DNA of 64,000 bases from an uncultured Hellea sp. (GTDB lineage Bacteria; Pseudomonadota; Alphaproteobacteria; Caulobacterales; Maricaulaceae): positions 57,156 through 121,155 of the forward strand of contig CALLMD010000006.1 in assembly GCA_938007935.1 (NCBI GenBank), in the 5' to 3' direction. The notes below the pieces were generated by a model. The model searched no databases. It was not told where the DNA came from and was given only the letters and a program-made list of their open reading frames with translations. This document shows, piece by piece, positions 39,876 through 50,249 of this stretch (the stretch's first letter is position 1; each line of letters begins with the position of its first letter). A program made the translations under genes and the position numbers.

Positions 39876-40382
39876 TCATTTCGCGCCAAAAAAGTCAAAT
39901 TTACCCAACGGTACCCCATTATGGCGCATGATATTATAGACCGTCGTCACATGAAAATAGAGGTTCGGAATTGTGAAGCCAGAAAGATAGCTTATCCCCG
40001 TAAAGTCCATGTCTCGCGGTCCCATCTTTAGAGAAAACTCACGGCCTTCTTTGCCGTCAAGATCGCTTGCTGAAACGGCGGCTACATCTTTGCGAGCGCG
40101 CTCAAGCAGCGCGTAAAGCTCTGCAAATGTTTCTTCTCCGCCTTCATAATTTGGCGGTTCTTGATCTGCGATACGGTAAGGTGCGTTTTTTGCCAGCGCC
40201 GCAATAGTCGAGACTTGTTTTTTTAGCGGCCACATATCAGGTGCAAGCCGCGCATTTAAAAGAACATCTGCATCAATACCGCGTTCTTCAAAATTAGCTT
40301 CTGCTTTGCGCACAATATGCTCAAGATTATCGAGGATAGTGGTTACGGCGCTCACCGCACTTGACATAGAGAGTTTAGACAT
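39876..40382 (-). CDS. DUF1993 family protein
   Basis: TTILDNLEHIVRKAEANFEERGIDADVLLNARLAPDMWPLKKQVSTIAALAKNAPYRIAD..NLYFHVTTVYNIMRHNGVPLGKFDFFG. Confidence 0.82.
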   Translation of the reverse strand: MSKLSMSSAVSAVTTILDNLEHIVRKAEANFEERGIDADVLLNARLAPDMWPLKKQVSTIAALAKNAPYRIADQEPPNYEGGEETFAELYALLERARKDVAAVSASDLDGKEGREFSLKMGPRDMDFTGISYLSGFTIPNLYFHVTTVYNIMRHNGVPLGKFDFFGAK

Positions 40383-40391
40383 AATCTGTTC

Positions 40392-41939
40392 CTAATTATT
40401 ACTCGGCCAACCTTCGGCCTTTATTTTAGATAACACCCCATCAAAGTCATCTTGAATGACACCGGCTGTTGCCTTGGCAGCCCCGACCACTCCAGGGACA
40501 CCGGCCCCCGGATGGGTGCCTGCGCCTGTAATATACATATTACCGATAACGTCGTCGCGGTTATGCGGGCGAAACCACGCCGATTGTGTTAGGATTGGCT
40601 CGACTGAGAACGCACTACCTAGATGAGAATTCATAATATCACGGAACCCAAATGGCGTGAGTGTATGCAGGACTTCAAGATTTTCATTTAGGCCCGCAAT
40701 GGCGTGCTCTTCGAGGTAGTCTAAAATCTTTTGTGTATAGGCAGGCCCGATTTCATCCCAATCAAGATCAGCATGTCCCAAATGCGGCACAGGCGCGAGG
40801 ACATAGTAAGATGACTTCCCTTTAGGAGCCATGGATGTATCCGTCACACAAGGCGCGTGCATATAAAGCGAGAAATCATCAGAGAGCTTTCCGCCCTTCC
40901 CGAATATCTCTGCAATAAGTTCCTTATAGCGCTGTCCAAATAATATGATGTGATGTTTTAGATGCTCTGGCGTCGGCGTTTTCAGGCCGAAATATATCAC
41001 AAAAAGTGACATAGAATGGCGCTTCTTTTTCAGCGCTTTGCCGTAATTTTGCCCGCGCTTATGGCCGCGTAATAATTTGGAATAGGTATGCACGACATCG
41101 GCGTTGGACGCGACCAAGTCCGCCTTTTGAGTCCAGCCATCTTCTGTTGTTACGCCAGTGACGCGGTCGCCTTCTGTGTGGATGTCGGTGACCTCAGCGT
41201 TTAGGCGTAACTCACCGCCAATATCCTTAAAAAGGCTGACAAGCCCTGCGACCAAAGCCCCTGTCCCGCCTTTGGCAAACCAGACGCCGCCTTTACGTTC
41301 AAGCGCGTGGATAAGCGCGTAAATGGCGCTCGTGGCAAAGGGGTTGCCGCCGACTAAAAGAGATTGAAATGAAAGAAGCTGTCTTGTCTTCTCATCTTTT
41401 ACATATTTAGAGACGCGATTATAAACGCTTTGGTCTGCGCGCAAACGAATAAGCTGCGGCGCGGCGGCAAACATCTGGCTCATTTTTAAAAAGGCCGTGG
41501 TGCCAAGCTTTTCATAACCCTCGCGGTAAAGCTCTTGGGAATAGGCCAAGAACTTGCGGTAGCCTTCGACATCATCTGGATTACGCGACGCGATTTGCTG
41601 CTCGAGGAAATCTTGGTCATTATTATAATCCATGACCTCGCCATCTTCCCATTGCAGACGGTAAAATGGATCAACAGGCAGAAGCGTGACATAGTCTTCC
41701 ATCTTGCGCTCGGTTAGTGTGAAGAGCTCTTCGAGGCAATCAGGGTCTGTAATGACAGTGGGGCCACCATCAAATTTAAAACCGTCTATTTCATAAACAT
41801 AGGCTCGCCCGCCTGGCTTATCGCGGTTATCAAGCAAAGTCGTTTGAAAGCCCATGGCTTGGAGACGAATAGCCAAGGCGATACCGCCAAAGCCTGCACC
41901 AACAACAATAGCCGTTGGTTTTTTAGATGATTGTGTCAC
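40392..41939 (-). CDS. crtI: Phytoene desaturase
   Basis: AIVVGAGFGGIALAIRLQAMGFQTTLLDNRDKPGGRAYVYEIDGFKFDGGPTVITDP..TGAGTHPGAGVPGVVGAAKATAGVI. Confidence 0.94.
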   Translation of the reverse strand: MTQSSKKPTAIVVGAGFGGIALAIRLQAMGFQTTLLDNRDKPGGRAYVYEIDGFKFDGGPTVITDPDCLEELFTLTERKMEDYVTLLPVDPFYRLQWEDGEVMDYNNDQDFLEQQIASRNPDDVEGYRKFLAYSQELYREGYEKLGTTAFLKMSQMFAAAPQLIRLRADQSVYNRVSKYVKDEKTRQLLSFQSLLVGGNPFATSAIYALIHALERKGGVWFAKGGTGALVAGLVSLFKDIGGELRLNAEVTDIHTEGDRVTGVTTEDGWTQKADLVASNADVVHTYSKLLRGHKRGQNYGKALKKKRHSMSLFVIYFGLKTPTPEHLKHHIILFGQRYKELIAEIFGKGGKLSDDFSLYMHAPCVTDTSMAPKGKSSYYVLAPVPHLGHADLDWDEIGPAYTQKILDYLEEHAIAGLNENLEVLHTLTPFGFRDIMNSHLGSAFSVEPILTQSAWFRPHNRDDVIGNMYITGAGTHPGAGVPGVVGAAKATAGVIQDDFDGVLSKIKAEGWPSNN

Positions 41940-43156
41940 GTATCAGATTCTCTTCTAGCTCTTTCGCGCTTGATAAAAGCTTTTTCAGAGAAATTATAGA
42001 GTGCCTTTGTCACAGGCACAGGCGGTTTTCCAATTAAGATACGCGCTTTGTCTGACTTAGAAAGTGTTCCAGCATAGAAGCGTTCAATTAAGTCTCGCGG
42101 CAGGCCATAAAAACGTTGCAAGACTTTATAACGCTCTTCAGGCGCGCAGGAACGAAACAGCATACGATTCAAGAGCCGAAGAAAGGTTTCTTCATCATAA
42201 TGCCCTTCTCGATATTGCGGAATAAATTCCGCCAAAAAGCTTAGTTCTCTATCATTAAAAATTTCCATCTCATCACAGATTTCGTCAGCAAGTTTAACTG
42301 CTTCCGGAAAGCTGTAACCTGTGACGGCATTATAGAACCCACCGCGAATTCCAATTCTACCATCATTTTCTTGATGACCCGACTTTCCGTGACCTGACTT
42401 AAAATCGATAGCTAAAGTAATCGGCAAAACGCCCTTCTCTTGCCTGACTAATTCATGATCGCCCCAACCTTTAGCGTTGATATAATCATCAATACGGGCC
42501 GTCACTTCATTCTCGGAGAGTTCAGGCCCGTCCGTATAATAGGTATCTTCAACCAACACCTCATGCGCGGTAAAAGGCAGGCAATAAACAAAACGATAGC
42601 CCCCTAATTGCGCGACTTTGGCGTCCATAATAATGGGGCGTTTGAGCCCATGCGGTGTTTTGGTGCGAATGGTTCGGCCAACAAATTTTTGATAACCTAA
42701 AAAAACATTCTCATTGGGTTCAAATCCGCGCGCATCCAATACGCATGTGGCCTGCAATTTTTGGCCATTATCCAAGATGACATAATCAGCTTTTAGCTCT
42801 TTGACGCGGGTCTTGAGTTTTACCTTTAACCGCCCGCTTTCAATATGCGGCTGAACACAGGCGCGAAGCGTCTCGCTATTGCCCGTACAATAGGTGATAT
42901 CCAATGTGCGCTCGCGCTTTGGAAATTTTACGTCATAGCTATCCCATTGATAGGCGATGAAAGGCTTTATCCAAGCGCGAAGGCTTTCATCCACATCTGT
43001 TAGATTGAAAGACCATGTGTGATCACCCGCGATTTTATCTGCGGCTTCAATTATCATTATCTTTAAATCAGGATTGACATCCAGACAGCGCCAAGCCGTC
43101 AGAAGACCTGAGAGGCCAGCCCCTACAATAATCATATCTGCCTGAGCATTCGACAT
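41936..43156 (-). CDS. crtY: Lycopene beta-cyclase
   Basis: MIIVGAGLSGLLTAWRCLDVNPDLKIMIIEAADKIAGDHTWSFNLTDV..QKFVGRTIRTKTPHGLKRPIIMDA. Confidence 0.91.
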   Translation of the reverse strand: MSNAQADMIIVGAGLSGLLTAWRCLDVNPDLKIMIIEAADKIAGDHTWSFNLTDVDESLRAWIKPFIAYQWDSYDVKFPKRERTLDITYCTGNSETLRACVQPHIESGRLKVKLKTRVKELKADYVILDNGQKLQATCVLDARGFEPNENVFLGYQKFVGRTIRTKTPHGLKRPIIMDAKVAQLGGYRFVYCLPFTAHEVLVEDTYYTDGPELSENEVTARIDDYINAKGWGDHELVRQEKGVLPITLAIDFKSGHGKSGHQENDGRIGIRGGFYNAVTGYSFPEAVKLADEICDEMEIFNDRELSFLAEFIPQYREGHYDEETFLRLLNRMLFRSCAPEERYKVLQRFYGLPRDLIERFYAGTLSKSDKARILIGKPPVPVTKALYNFSEKAFIKRERARRESDT

Positions 43157-43655
43157 TTTACCCTCTAAAGCGACATTCGTCGCGCATAGGCGCTTTATCA
43201 CTTAGAGCGTCCATAAAGACATTCTAAGACCCCTACAATGCGAATCTATTTGGAATGCCGCAGATATTGGCTCGCTTGAGGCGGCAAAATATGCGGATAT
43301 TATCCCCGAAACAGGGAACCATCTAAAGGATATCTCAATTTTTGGCAGATGTTAAAATCGGGATGAAGGGGTGGAAATACCGATGAAAACACGTCCTAAT
43401 ATAAAATTTATAATAACTAACAACTTAAAGACTATGGGCAATGCTTAAGTAAAATCTAAAGTAACTAAAATATGGCTTATAAAGAAGAATAGTGAAATCA
43501 AAGACTTATCCAGATAAAAATAAAAAAAATGTAATGTTTCACTCCCCTTTTATATTTCTGTCACGTATACACTAATATCCTATCTTTGATAGGCGGGCGG
43601 GCGGCGAGGTTGCCCCACATCGGCTGAGCTGCTCGTCCAATTTATTCTCATAAAA

Positions 43656-44087
43656 TTATTTTTCTGACTGATATTTTATATCAGGTTGATAATTTTCATC
43701 ATGTTTTGCGAGAACTTCATTGGCTTCAAATGAGGTTTTACCCGTTAAAAATCCAGTAATGACAACGCCTTGGCCCTCGCGGAACAAATCTGGTAACACA
43801 CCCGTATATGTTACAGTTATGGGAACCTGCATCTCTCTTTCAAAATCTTTAATCTTGAATATTGTCGTGAGTTCTCCTTGTTTTTCGACGGTTCCATCTA
43901 TGACAAGCCCGCCGATTTTAAAGGCTTCTGATTCGGGGACGAATCCTTCAGCAATCACATCACTTGGATTATAGAAAAACTGTGTATTTTCTTGCAAAGC
44001 CGATAAAAGCAAGAATACACCTCCAGCCAGTAACACAGCAAATAAAGCGACCAGTCCAATTCTGCGGCGTTGATGAGGAGGTGTCAT
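43656..44087 (-). CDS. ccmE: Cytochrome c maturation protein CcmE
   Basis: RRRIGLVALFAVLLAGGVFLLLSALQENTQFFYNPSDV..FKIGGLVIDGTVEK..VTYTGVLPDLFREGQGVVITG. Confidence 0.92.
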   Translation of the reverse strand: MTPPHQRRRIGLVALFAVLLAGGVFLLLSALQENTQFFYNPSDVIAEGFVPESEAFKIGGLVIDGTVEKQGELTTIFKIKDFEREMQVPITVTYTGVLPDLFREGQGVVITGFLTGKTSFEANEVLAKHDENYQPDIKYQSEK

Positions 44088-44156
44088 ATAGTTTGCCTTT
44101 TTATCGCATCGCAATATGGGTGACATGGCGAAAAGCGCAAGGCATAACGGCTTGAT

Positions 44157-44810
44157 ATGGCTGAGCTATTTTCACGCATCGGCGCCGAAACCCCAATAAA
44201 GGCGCGTCTCAAGGTTTCTGACCTATCAATTTCTCGCGGCGGAACGCCTTTATTTGCGGGCCTTTCGACATCGGTCTCCAATGGCGACATTCTTTGGATT
44301 CAAGGCGATAACGGCATCGGGAAAACCACATTACTCGGCGCATTGGCTGGATTAAATCGAGCCGAAACGGGAACCGTTGAATGGTCGGCAGATAATCAAC
44401 CCTGCGAAGCCCGAGACATCTGCGCCTATCAACCCCATAAAAGCTACGCAAAACCCTCTTTAACCGCGCATGAAGACCTCACCTTTTGGGCGAAGCTCCA
44501 CGGAACATTATCTCTCACACATCACGCGCTCGAAAAAGTGAGTTTAGGCCCGAAAGCCAATGTCCGAACGCAGCACCTATCCGCCGGTCAAAAGCGCCGC
44601 CTCGCGTTAGCGAAGCTAATTATCAGCCAAAAACCCATATGGATTATGGACGAACCCGCAGCTGCTTTGGACAGTGATGGCACAGCGCTAATTGATGAGC
44701 TCGTTCAAGCGCATATAGCCAGAGGCGGCGCTGCCATTATCGCCTCACATAGCGGCGCCCGAGTATTATCAAGCGCAACTCGCACACTGACCTTACGAGC
44801 GACGACATGA
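44157..44810 (+). CDS. ccmA: Heme exporter ATP-binding protein CcmA
   Basis: ABC ATPase, IQGDNGIGKTTLLGALAGL, LSAGQKRRLALAKL, WIMDEPAAALD; followed by ccmB, ccmC, ccmD. Confidence 0.91.
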   Translation: MAELFSRIGAETPIKARLKVSDLSISRGGTPLFAGLSTSVSNGDILWIQGDNGIGKTTLLGALAGLNRAETGTVEWSADNQPCEARDICAYQPHKSYAKPSLTAHEDLTFWAKLHGTLSLTHHALEKVSLGPKANVRTQHLSAGQKRRLALAKLIISQKPIWIMDEPAAALDSDGTALIDELVQAHIARGGAAIIASHSGARVLSSATRTLTLRATT

Positions 44811-45466
44811 TGCGGGCCATGATAAAACGCGACCTGACACTCGCCATGAGATCTGGCGGCACTTGGCTTTATGGATTGTTTTTTTTCGCAGTCTTTATTG
44901 CCCTCTCGGCAATTGCCTTGGGTGGATCTTTAAACCTTATGCGCCCCTTCGCCCCGGCCCTCATCTGGCTGGCTGTCATTTTTTCAGCCATGTTATCATT
45001 CCCGGCAATCTTTCAAACAGATTTCGAAGATGGCAATCTCGCGCAGTTCAAGCTCTCAAACCAAAGCCTATTAAGCCTATGCATGGCCAAAGCGATTAGC
45101 TTTGCCGCTCTTTCTATTTTGCCGCTTATCCTTGCGACGCCTTTAGCGGCGCTTGTTTTTGATATGCCGCTCCAAAACGTTATGGCGACGATGATTTCGC
45201 TATGTCTGGCCGCACCAGCCCTCGCCATTTACGGCGTTCTCTCAAGCGCGATATTAGCAGGGCGGCAGGGCGGCGGATTTTTGATTGTTTTAATTACCAC
45301 GCCTTTTATCATTCCCCTGCTTATCTTCGGGGTAGAAGCCATTAACGGCTATGCCCAATCAGCCTTAGCCGCGCCTGAATTGCGTGTTCTTATCGGCCTT
45401 AGCCTTATTTCAATCGCAGTGGGTTTACCTGCGGCAAGTGCGGCCCTAAAAGCTCAGCTAGAATAA
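44807..45466 (+). CDS. ccmB: Heme exporter protein CcmB
   Basis: MIKRDLTLAMRSGGTWLYGLFFFAVFIALSAIALGG..DFEDGNLAQFKLS. Confidence 0.91.
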   Translation: MMRAMIKRDLTLAMRSGGTWLYGLFFFAVFIALSAIALGGSLNLMRPFAPALIWLAVIFSAMLSFPAIFQTDFEDGNLAQFKLSNQSLLSLCMAKAISFAALSILPLILATPLAALVFDMPLQNVMATMISLCLAAPALAIYGVLSSAILAGRQGGGFLIVLITTPFIIPLLIFGVEAINGYAQSALAAPELRVLIGLSLISIAVGLPAASAALKAQLE

Positions 45467-45467
45467 T

Positions 45468-46208
45468 ATGATAAATTACCTCGCCAATCCCGTTCGGTTT
45501 TTAAAATTCTCCAAAATAGCCACGCCTATTTTTGGCTGGCTATCTCTTGCGGCTTTTATATGGGGCTTATATCTCGCTCTGATTAAATCTCCGCCAGCCA
45601 TTGAGCACGGACAAGCTGTTCGCATGATGTATGTCCATGTCCCAGCGGCGTGGTGCGCGCAAATGGCCTATACAGCGCTTGCTATCGCCAGCCTTGTCAG
45701 TTTTATCTGGCGTCACCCTCTGGCAGATAGCGCGGCCCGAAGCTTCGCCCTGCCCGGCACAGCCTTTACCTTTTTAGCGCTTGTCACGGGGAGCCTTTGG
45801 GGAAAACCCGCTTGGGGGACATGGTGGCAATGGGATGGACGTATGACGTCAGTCTTAATTCTACTCTTCATCTATCTTGGCTACCTTGCCATCTGGAATA
45901 TAATTCCCGAGCGCAAACGCGCCGCGCGCCTTGCCAGCATTCTAGCCATGGTTGGCTTTATCAATATTCCTATCATTAAGTTCTCTGTTGATTGGTGGAA
46001 TACCCTCCATCAACCCGCCAGTATTTCAAGTCCTGGCGCGCCGGGCTTCCCCCCCGAAATTCTCTGGCCACTCGCAATTATGGTTTTGGCTTACACGTTT
46101 TTATTTGGCTGGCTATCGCTGCGCGGTATCGAGGCCGATGTTGTCAGGAGCCGCATCGCCCGCGCAAATACCAAGCCCGCCGCCACCGCAATCATCGAGA
46201 CGTTGTGA
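45468..46208 (+). CDS. ccmC: Heme exporter protein CcmC
   Basis: MMYVHVPAAWCAQMAY..GSLWGKPAWGTWWQWDGRMTSVLILLFIYLGYLA..WWNTLHQPASI. Confidence 0.95.
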   Translation: MINYLANPVRFLKFSKIATPIFGWLSLAAFIWGLYLALIKSPPAIEHGQAVRMMYVHVPAAWCAQMAYTALAIASLVSFIWRHPLADSAARSFALPGTAFTFLALVTGSLWGKPAWGTWWQWDGRMTSVLILLFIYLGYLAIWNIIPERKRAARLASILAMVGFINIPIIKFSVDWWNTLHQPASISSPGAPGFPPEILWPLAIMVLAYTFLFGWLSLRGIEADVVRSRIARANTKPAATAIIETL

Positions 46209-46315
46209 TGCTAGAATTTGGGAAAAACGCAGCCTATATCTGGTCGTGTTACGGCATTAGCGCGCTTGTCTTAGCCTTGCTGATTATACGGGCTTGGCGG
46301 AGCCCAAAACAGTGA
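46208..46315 (+). CDS. ccmD: Heme exporter protein CcmD (35 aa)
   Basis: MLEFGKNAAYIWSCYGISALVLALLIIRAWRSPKQ, overlaps ccmC stop; tail of ORF 45992-46315. Confidence 0.85.
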   Translation: MLEFGKNAAYIWSCYGISALVLALLIIRAWRSPKQ

Positions 46316-47106
46316 CTGACATAACTTTTCTCGGTGAAACGCCCTATGAACGCCTAAAGGCCCTTATGGCGCGTCTGCGGCAAGATTGCCCTTGGGATAG
46401 TCAGCAAAATTTTGAAACCATTGCGCCCTATACCATAGAAGAAGCCTATGAAGTTTCCGACGCCATTGAGCGTAAAGATATGGGTAGCCTGAAAGAAGAA
46501 CTGGGCGATCTTTTATTTCAAGTTTTATTCCACGCCGAAATCGCGTCCGAGGCCGCAAGCGATGGTTTCAACCTTGATGAGTTAAGTGATGCTTTGGTCT
46601 GTAAAATGGTTGAGCGCCACCCCCATGTTTTTACAGCGCGCGAGGGTTCAAACACCAACAAGATAATCCCGTGGGAAGTTTTAAAAGCGAATGAGAGAAC
46701 AGCCAAAGGGCATGAAAGCCTGCTTGATGATGTCGCGCTGGCCCTACCCGCCTTAATGCGGGCTGAGAAATTACAGAAACGCGCCGCGCGTGTCGGTTTT
46801 GACTGGCCTGACCTTGACGGTGTTTTTGAAAAAATAGACGAGGAAACACAAGAACTCAAAGACGCTATCACCTCTGGAGAGAGCGACGAAATCGAAGATG
46901 AAATGGGCGATCTCATATTTGCTGTGACGAACCTTGCGCGAAAAACAGGTATAGACCCAGAAAAAGCTCTTCGGCGTACAAATTCAAAATTTTCAAAACG
47001 GTTTCGTTTCATCGAAGCTCAGGCGAAAGCACAAGGCCGCGCGGTTAGCGAGATGGATTTGGAAGAAATGGAAGCGCTTTGGCAGGCCGCGAAACTAACT
47101 GACTAA
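46312..47106 (+). CDS. mazG: Nucleoside triphosphate pyrophosphohydrolase MazG
   Basis: LMARLRQDCPWDSQQNFETIAPYTIEEAYEVSDAIE..EELGDLLFQVLFHAEIA; GTG start overlapping ccmD stop favoured. Confidence 0.94.
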   Translation: MTDITFLGETPYERLKALMARLRQDCPWDSQQNFETIAPYTIEEAYEVSDAIERKDMGSLKEELGDLLFQVLFHAEIASEAASDGFNLDELSDALVCKMVERHPHVFTAREGSNTNKIIPWEVLKANERTAKGHESLLDDVALALPALMRAEKLQKRAARVGFDWPDLDGVFEKIDEETQELKDAITSGESDEIEDEMGDLIFAVTNLARKTGIDPEKALRRTNSKFSKRFRFIEAQAKAQGRAVSEMDLEEMEALWQAAKLTD

Positions 47107-48408
47107 ATTTTTGTGCCGTGCGCGCAATTTACCCGCATCAGATTCAGTCAGGCGTACATCCATTTCGCATGTCCCATTTCGCTTCGTTGTTTCTTTAATG
47201 ACGTGACCATTTTTATGTAGCCATGCCCGCACATCATATTGTTGCGGCGGAACATCAACGTGTAAAATTTCATCGCCAGCCGTCAAAGATTTTTCAATGC
47301 CCGCAGCCAAATGCTCAAGTCCCGTTTTATTGTGACAACTGAGCGGATAGGCCGATATCATATCCTCAAAGTCTTGTGAGGCTTGCGCGCGTTCATGAAT
47401 TTGATCCATTTGAACCTCACCAAGTAAATCTATCTTATTCCAGACTTCGATAATATCCTGTCCATGATCAGGTCCGGCTTTAATTTGATCTAGGACCTGC
47501 ATAACCTCTTCACGGCGGCGCTCCGTAAGCGGGTCAGAAATATCACGTACATGGATGAGCAAATCGGCTTCTTTGACTTCTTCAAGCGTGGCTCGGAACG
47601 CATCGATTAAATCGGTGGGCAGATCGGATATAAAGCCCACAGTATCAGAAAGGATAGCAGGTTGACCGCTGGGAAGCGTAAGCACACGGTGCGTTGTATC
47701 TAGCGTCGCAAAAAGCATATCCTTGGCGAAAACGCCGCCCTCCGTGAGGAGGTTAAAAAGGGTTGATTTGCCCGCATTTGTATAGCCCACTAAAGCCGCA
47801 ACCCGTTCTGGCGCTCGTTTGCGTTTTTGTCGTTGCAAACCGCGGGTTCGCCTGACTTGACCAAGCTCGCGTTTAAGCTTGGCTATTTTATCATTTAGGA
47901 CTCTACGGTCACTTTCAATCTGCGTTTCACCTGGACCCGCAACTGTTCCTGTTCCGCCGCGCTGACGTTCCAAATGCGTCCATGTGCGCACAAGGCGAGA
48001 GCGCTCATAGCCCATACGTGCAAGTTCGACTTGGAGCTGCCCTTCTTTAGTCGCTGCCCTAAGTCCAAAAATTTCAAGGATTAAGCCAGTGCGGTCGATA
48101 ACTTTTGTCTTCCAGATTCGTTCCAGATTACGCTGCTGAACAGGTGACAGCGCCGCATTCACGATAATGATACTAATATCATGTGCGTTAACTTCGGCCG
48201 CAATATCTTGAATTTGGCCAGAGCCGAAATAATTAGACACCTTAAGATCGCGAACTGGGACAATCCGCGAGGCTTTAGTTATCACCCCTAACGCATCGGC
48301 AAGGCCAATGGCTTCTTCAAGGTCATAGTCAACATCATCAACTCTTGCGAACCTAAAACGCGGATGCAGAACCATCGCATTTTCGACAGGCGATTCTTGA
48401 GTTATCAT
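47095..48408 (-). CDS. hflX: GTPase HflX
   Basis: GPGETQIESDRRVLNDKIAKLKREL..VALVGYTNAGKSTLFNLLT..LSDTVGFISDLPTDLIDAFRATLEEV. Confidence 0.95.
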   Translation of the reverse strand: MITQESPVENAMVLHPRFRFARVDDVDYDLEEAIGLADALGVITKASRIVPVRDLKVSNYFGSGQIQDIAAEVNAHDISIIIVNAALSPVQQRNLERIWKTKVIDRTGLILEIFGLRAATKEGQLQVELARMGYERSRLVRTWTHLERQRGGTGTVAGPGETQIESDRRVLNDKIAKLKRELGQVRRTRGLQRQKRKRAPERVAALVGYTNAGKSTLFNLLTEGGVFAKDMLFATLDTTHRVLTLPSGQPAILSDTVGFISDLPTDLIDAFRATLEEVKEADLLIHVRDISDPLTERRREEVMQVLDQIKAGPDHGQDIIEVWNKIDLLGEVQMDQIHERAQASQDFEDMISAYPLSCHNKTGLEHLAAGIEKSLTAGDEILHVDVPPQQYDVRAWLHKNGHVIKETTKRNGTCEMDVRLTESDAGKLRARHKNLVS

Positions 48409-48426
48409 AAGCGCCCTGAAGCCAAT

Positions 48427-48672
48427 TTAGTCTTCATCTGTTTCGGCATCAAACATTTGAACAGGCCCAGACGGCATAATAGTAGAAATGGCATGTTTAT
48501 AGACTAATTGAATTTGTCCTTCGCGCCGTAACAAAACACAAAAATTGTCAAACCAGGTGACAACGCCTTGCAGCTTTACGCCGTTAACAAGAAAAATCGT
48601 CAAAGGCGTTTTAGATTTTCGGACAGAGTTTAGAAAAGTATCTTGAAGGTTTTGTTTCTTGTCACCGGACAT
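48427..48672 (-). CDS. hfq: RNA chaperone Hfq
   Basis: [61 protein letters not shown]. Confidence 0.97.
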   Translation of the reverse strand: MSGDKKQNLQDTFLNSVRKSKTPLTIFLVNGVKLQGVVTWFDNFCVLLRREGQIQLVYKHAISTIMPSGPVQMFDAETDED

Positions 48673-48809
48673 GTCTATTCCTCAAATTATTATTGTTTTA
48701 TGCGATTCGTTGGTCGCAACCCACCTTGTTCTACTTAAAGAGTTACGCCCTTTGGTGGCAAGCTTAATGTCGGAAAATCGCAAATTTTATACAGTTGCTA
48801 TAAATTTAT

Positions 48810-50249
48810 TCATCTTTGCCAAAAAGACGGAATAAATAGAATAAGAACAGCTAAAACCTCAACGCGGCCAACCAACATGAAGAAAGCTGACGCAATTTTC
48901 TGAGCGCCTGTGAAGTCTGCATAAGTCAGACCGCTTTCAGGAAATGTCGCGGGGAGTAATGGCCCCATATTTGAAATAGACGCTGCGCCCGTCACAACCG
49001 CATCCTCAAATCCCAAACCTGTGGCGCCCAAAGTTAAAATCGCGAGGCCGAAAAAAAGTGTGTATCCAAAGAAATACATCCAAATAGACAAAAAGGCATT
49101 ATCTGCGATTTGTTGCCCCTTAAAGGTCACCGGAATTAAACGTGATGGATGTGTGAGCCGCCCTAAATCAGTGAAAAGGTGCCTAAATAAAAGCAAAAGC
49201 CGAATAATTTTTACCCCGCCAGCCGTAGACAAGGCCGACCCGCCAATTAACGCAACCGCGATAAGGACAGCCGAGGGCAGCATCTCCAATCCTATCACGT
49301 CATAATCAAATCCTGCCGTACTTACAAAAAACAGACTCTCAATGAAAAGCGTATAAACTTGGGCTGGCCCGACCATCACAAGCCCCAGTACAAATAAGCT
49401 TGCCGCAAGAACAAAAAGCCCTCGGCTCTCCACGCTGCGAAATAAAGCTAAAAAGCTTCGCCATTTTCTTAGCCTGAAAAAATCCCAGAGAATCGATATA
49501 TTCATCGCCCCGAGAACCGTAAAAATAGCCAAGAAAAATGCGCCAAAGCGGCCGACATAATGACTCATTGGTCCAGAATGCGGCATCAAGCCTCCTGTTG
49601 AAACGCCGCTTAGAGACAGGCAAAGCGCGGAAAACAGCTCTGTTCCAGTAAGCATTAGACTCATAAAACAAAGCGCGGCCAAAAATGTGTAAACACCAGC
49701 TACGATTTGACCTATCGATGTCAAACGCGCAAATAACTCCTCTTTATCCAAGGTGAATAACATTGAGCGGTGCACCCCTGTTCCTGCAAGATTTAGCGCC
49801 GCCAGAATAACAACAGCAAAGGTCGCCACGCATATACCGCCAAACCATTGTATAAGTGATCGCCACAGCAGAAGAGATTTAGGCAGTACATCAGGATTGA
49901 GAGCGCTAGCCCCTGTCGTTGTAAACGCTGAAACCGCTTCAAAATAGGCGGATGTTAAATCAGGAACGGCGTTCAGCGTTAAATATGGCAAAGCCATAAT
50001 CGCGGGCATAAGCAGCCAAAAAAGCAATAAGAAAAGCAAGGCATCTGCCTTGGTCTCCTGCGCAGGCGTATTTTGCGTGGTCCAAATCAAGATAAGACCC
50101 AGAACGCCAACCCCTAAGCTTCCGGCTGATAAAGCCATGACCGAGCTTATATCCAACATCAAAAATGAAGACACGGCTGGCACCGCCATTAATACAGCGC
50201 AGATGACGAAGCTATTGCCCAGCCAATGAATGATGCGCGTTAACGCCAT
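48810..50249 (-). CDS. trkH: Trk-type potassium uptake transporter membrane subunit
   Basis: FTTTGASAL..IQWFGGICVATFAVVIL..FVSTAGFDYDVIG..TAGGVKIIRLLLLF. Confidence 0.92.
   Translation of the reverse strand: MALTRIIHWLGNSFVICAVLMAVPAVSSFLMLDISSVMALSAGSLGVGVLGLILIWTTQNTPAQETKADALLFLLLFWLLMPAIMALPYLTLNAVPDLTSAYFEAVSAFTTTGASALNPDVLPKSLLLWRSLIQWFGGICVATFAVVILAALNLAGTGVHRSMLFTLDKEELFARLTSIGQIVAGVYTFLAALCFMSLMLTGTELFSALCLSLSGVSTGGLMPHSGPMSHYVGRFGAFFLAIFTVLGAMNISILWDFFRLRKWRSFLALFRSVESRGLFVLAASLFVLGLVMVGPAQVYTLFIESLFFVSTAGFDYDVIGLEMLPSAVLIAVALIGGSALSTAGGVKIIRLLLLFRHLFTDLGRLTHPSRLIPVTFKGQQIADNAFLSIWMYFFGYTLFFGLAILTLGATGLGFEDAVVTGAASISNMGPLLPATFPESGLTYADFTGAQKIASAFFMLVGRVEVLAVLILFIPSFWQR

Noticed and set aside
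46518-47012. 164-aa minus-strand ORF
   Set aside because: Antisense to mazG; Ser/Arg-rich shadow translation.
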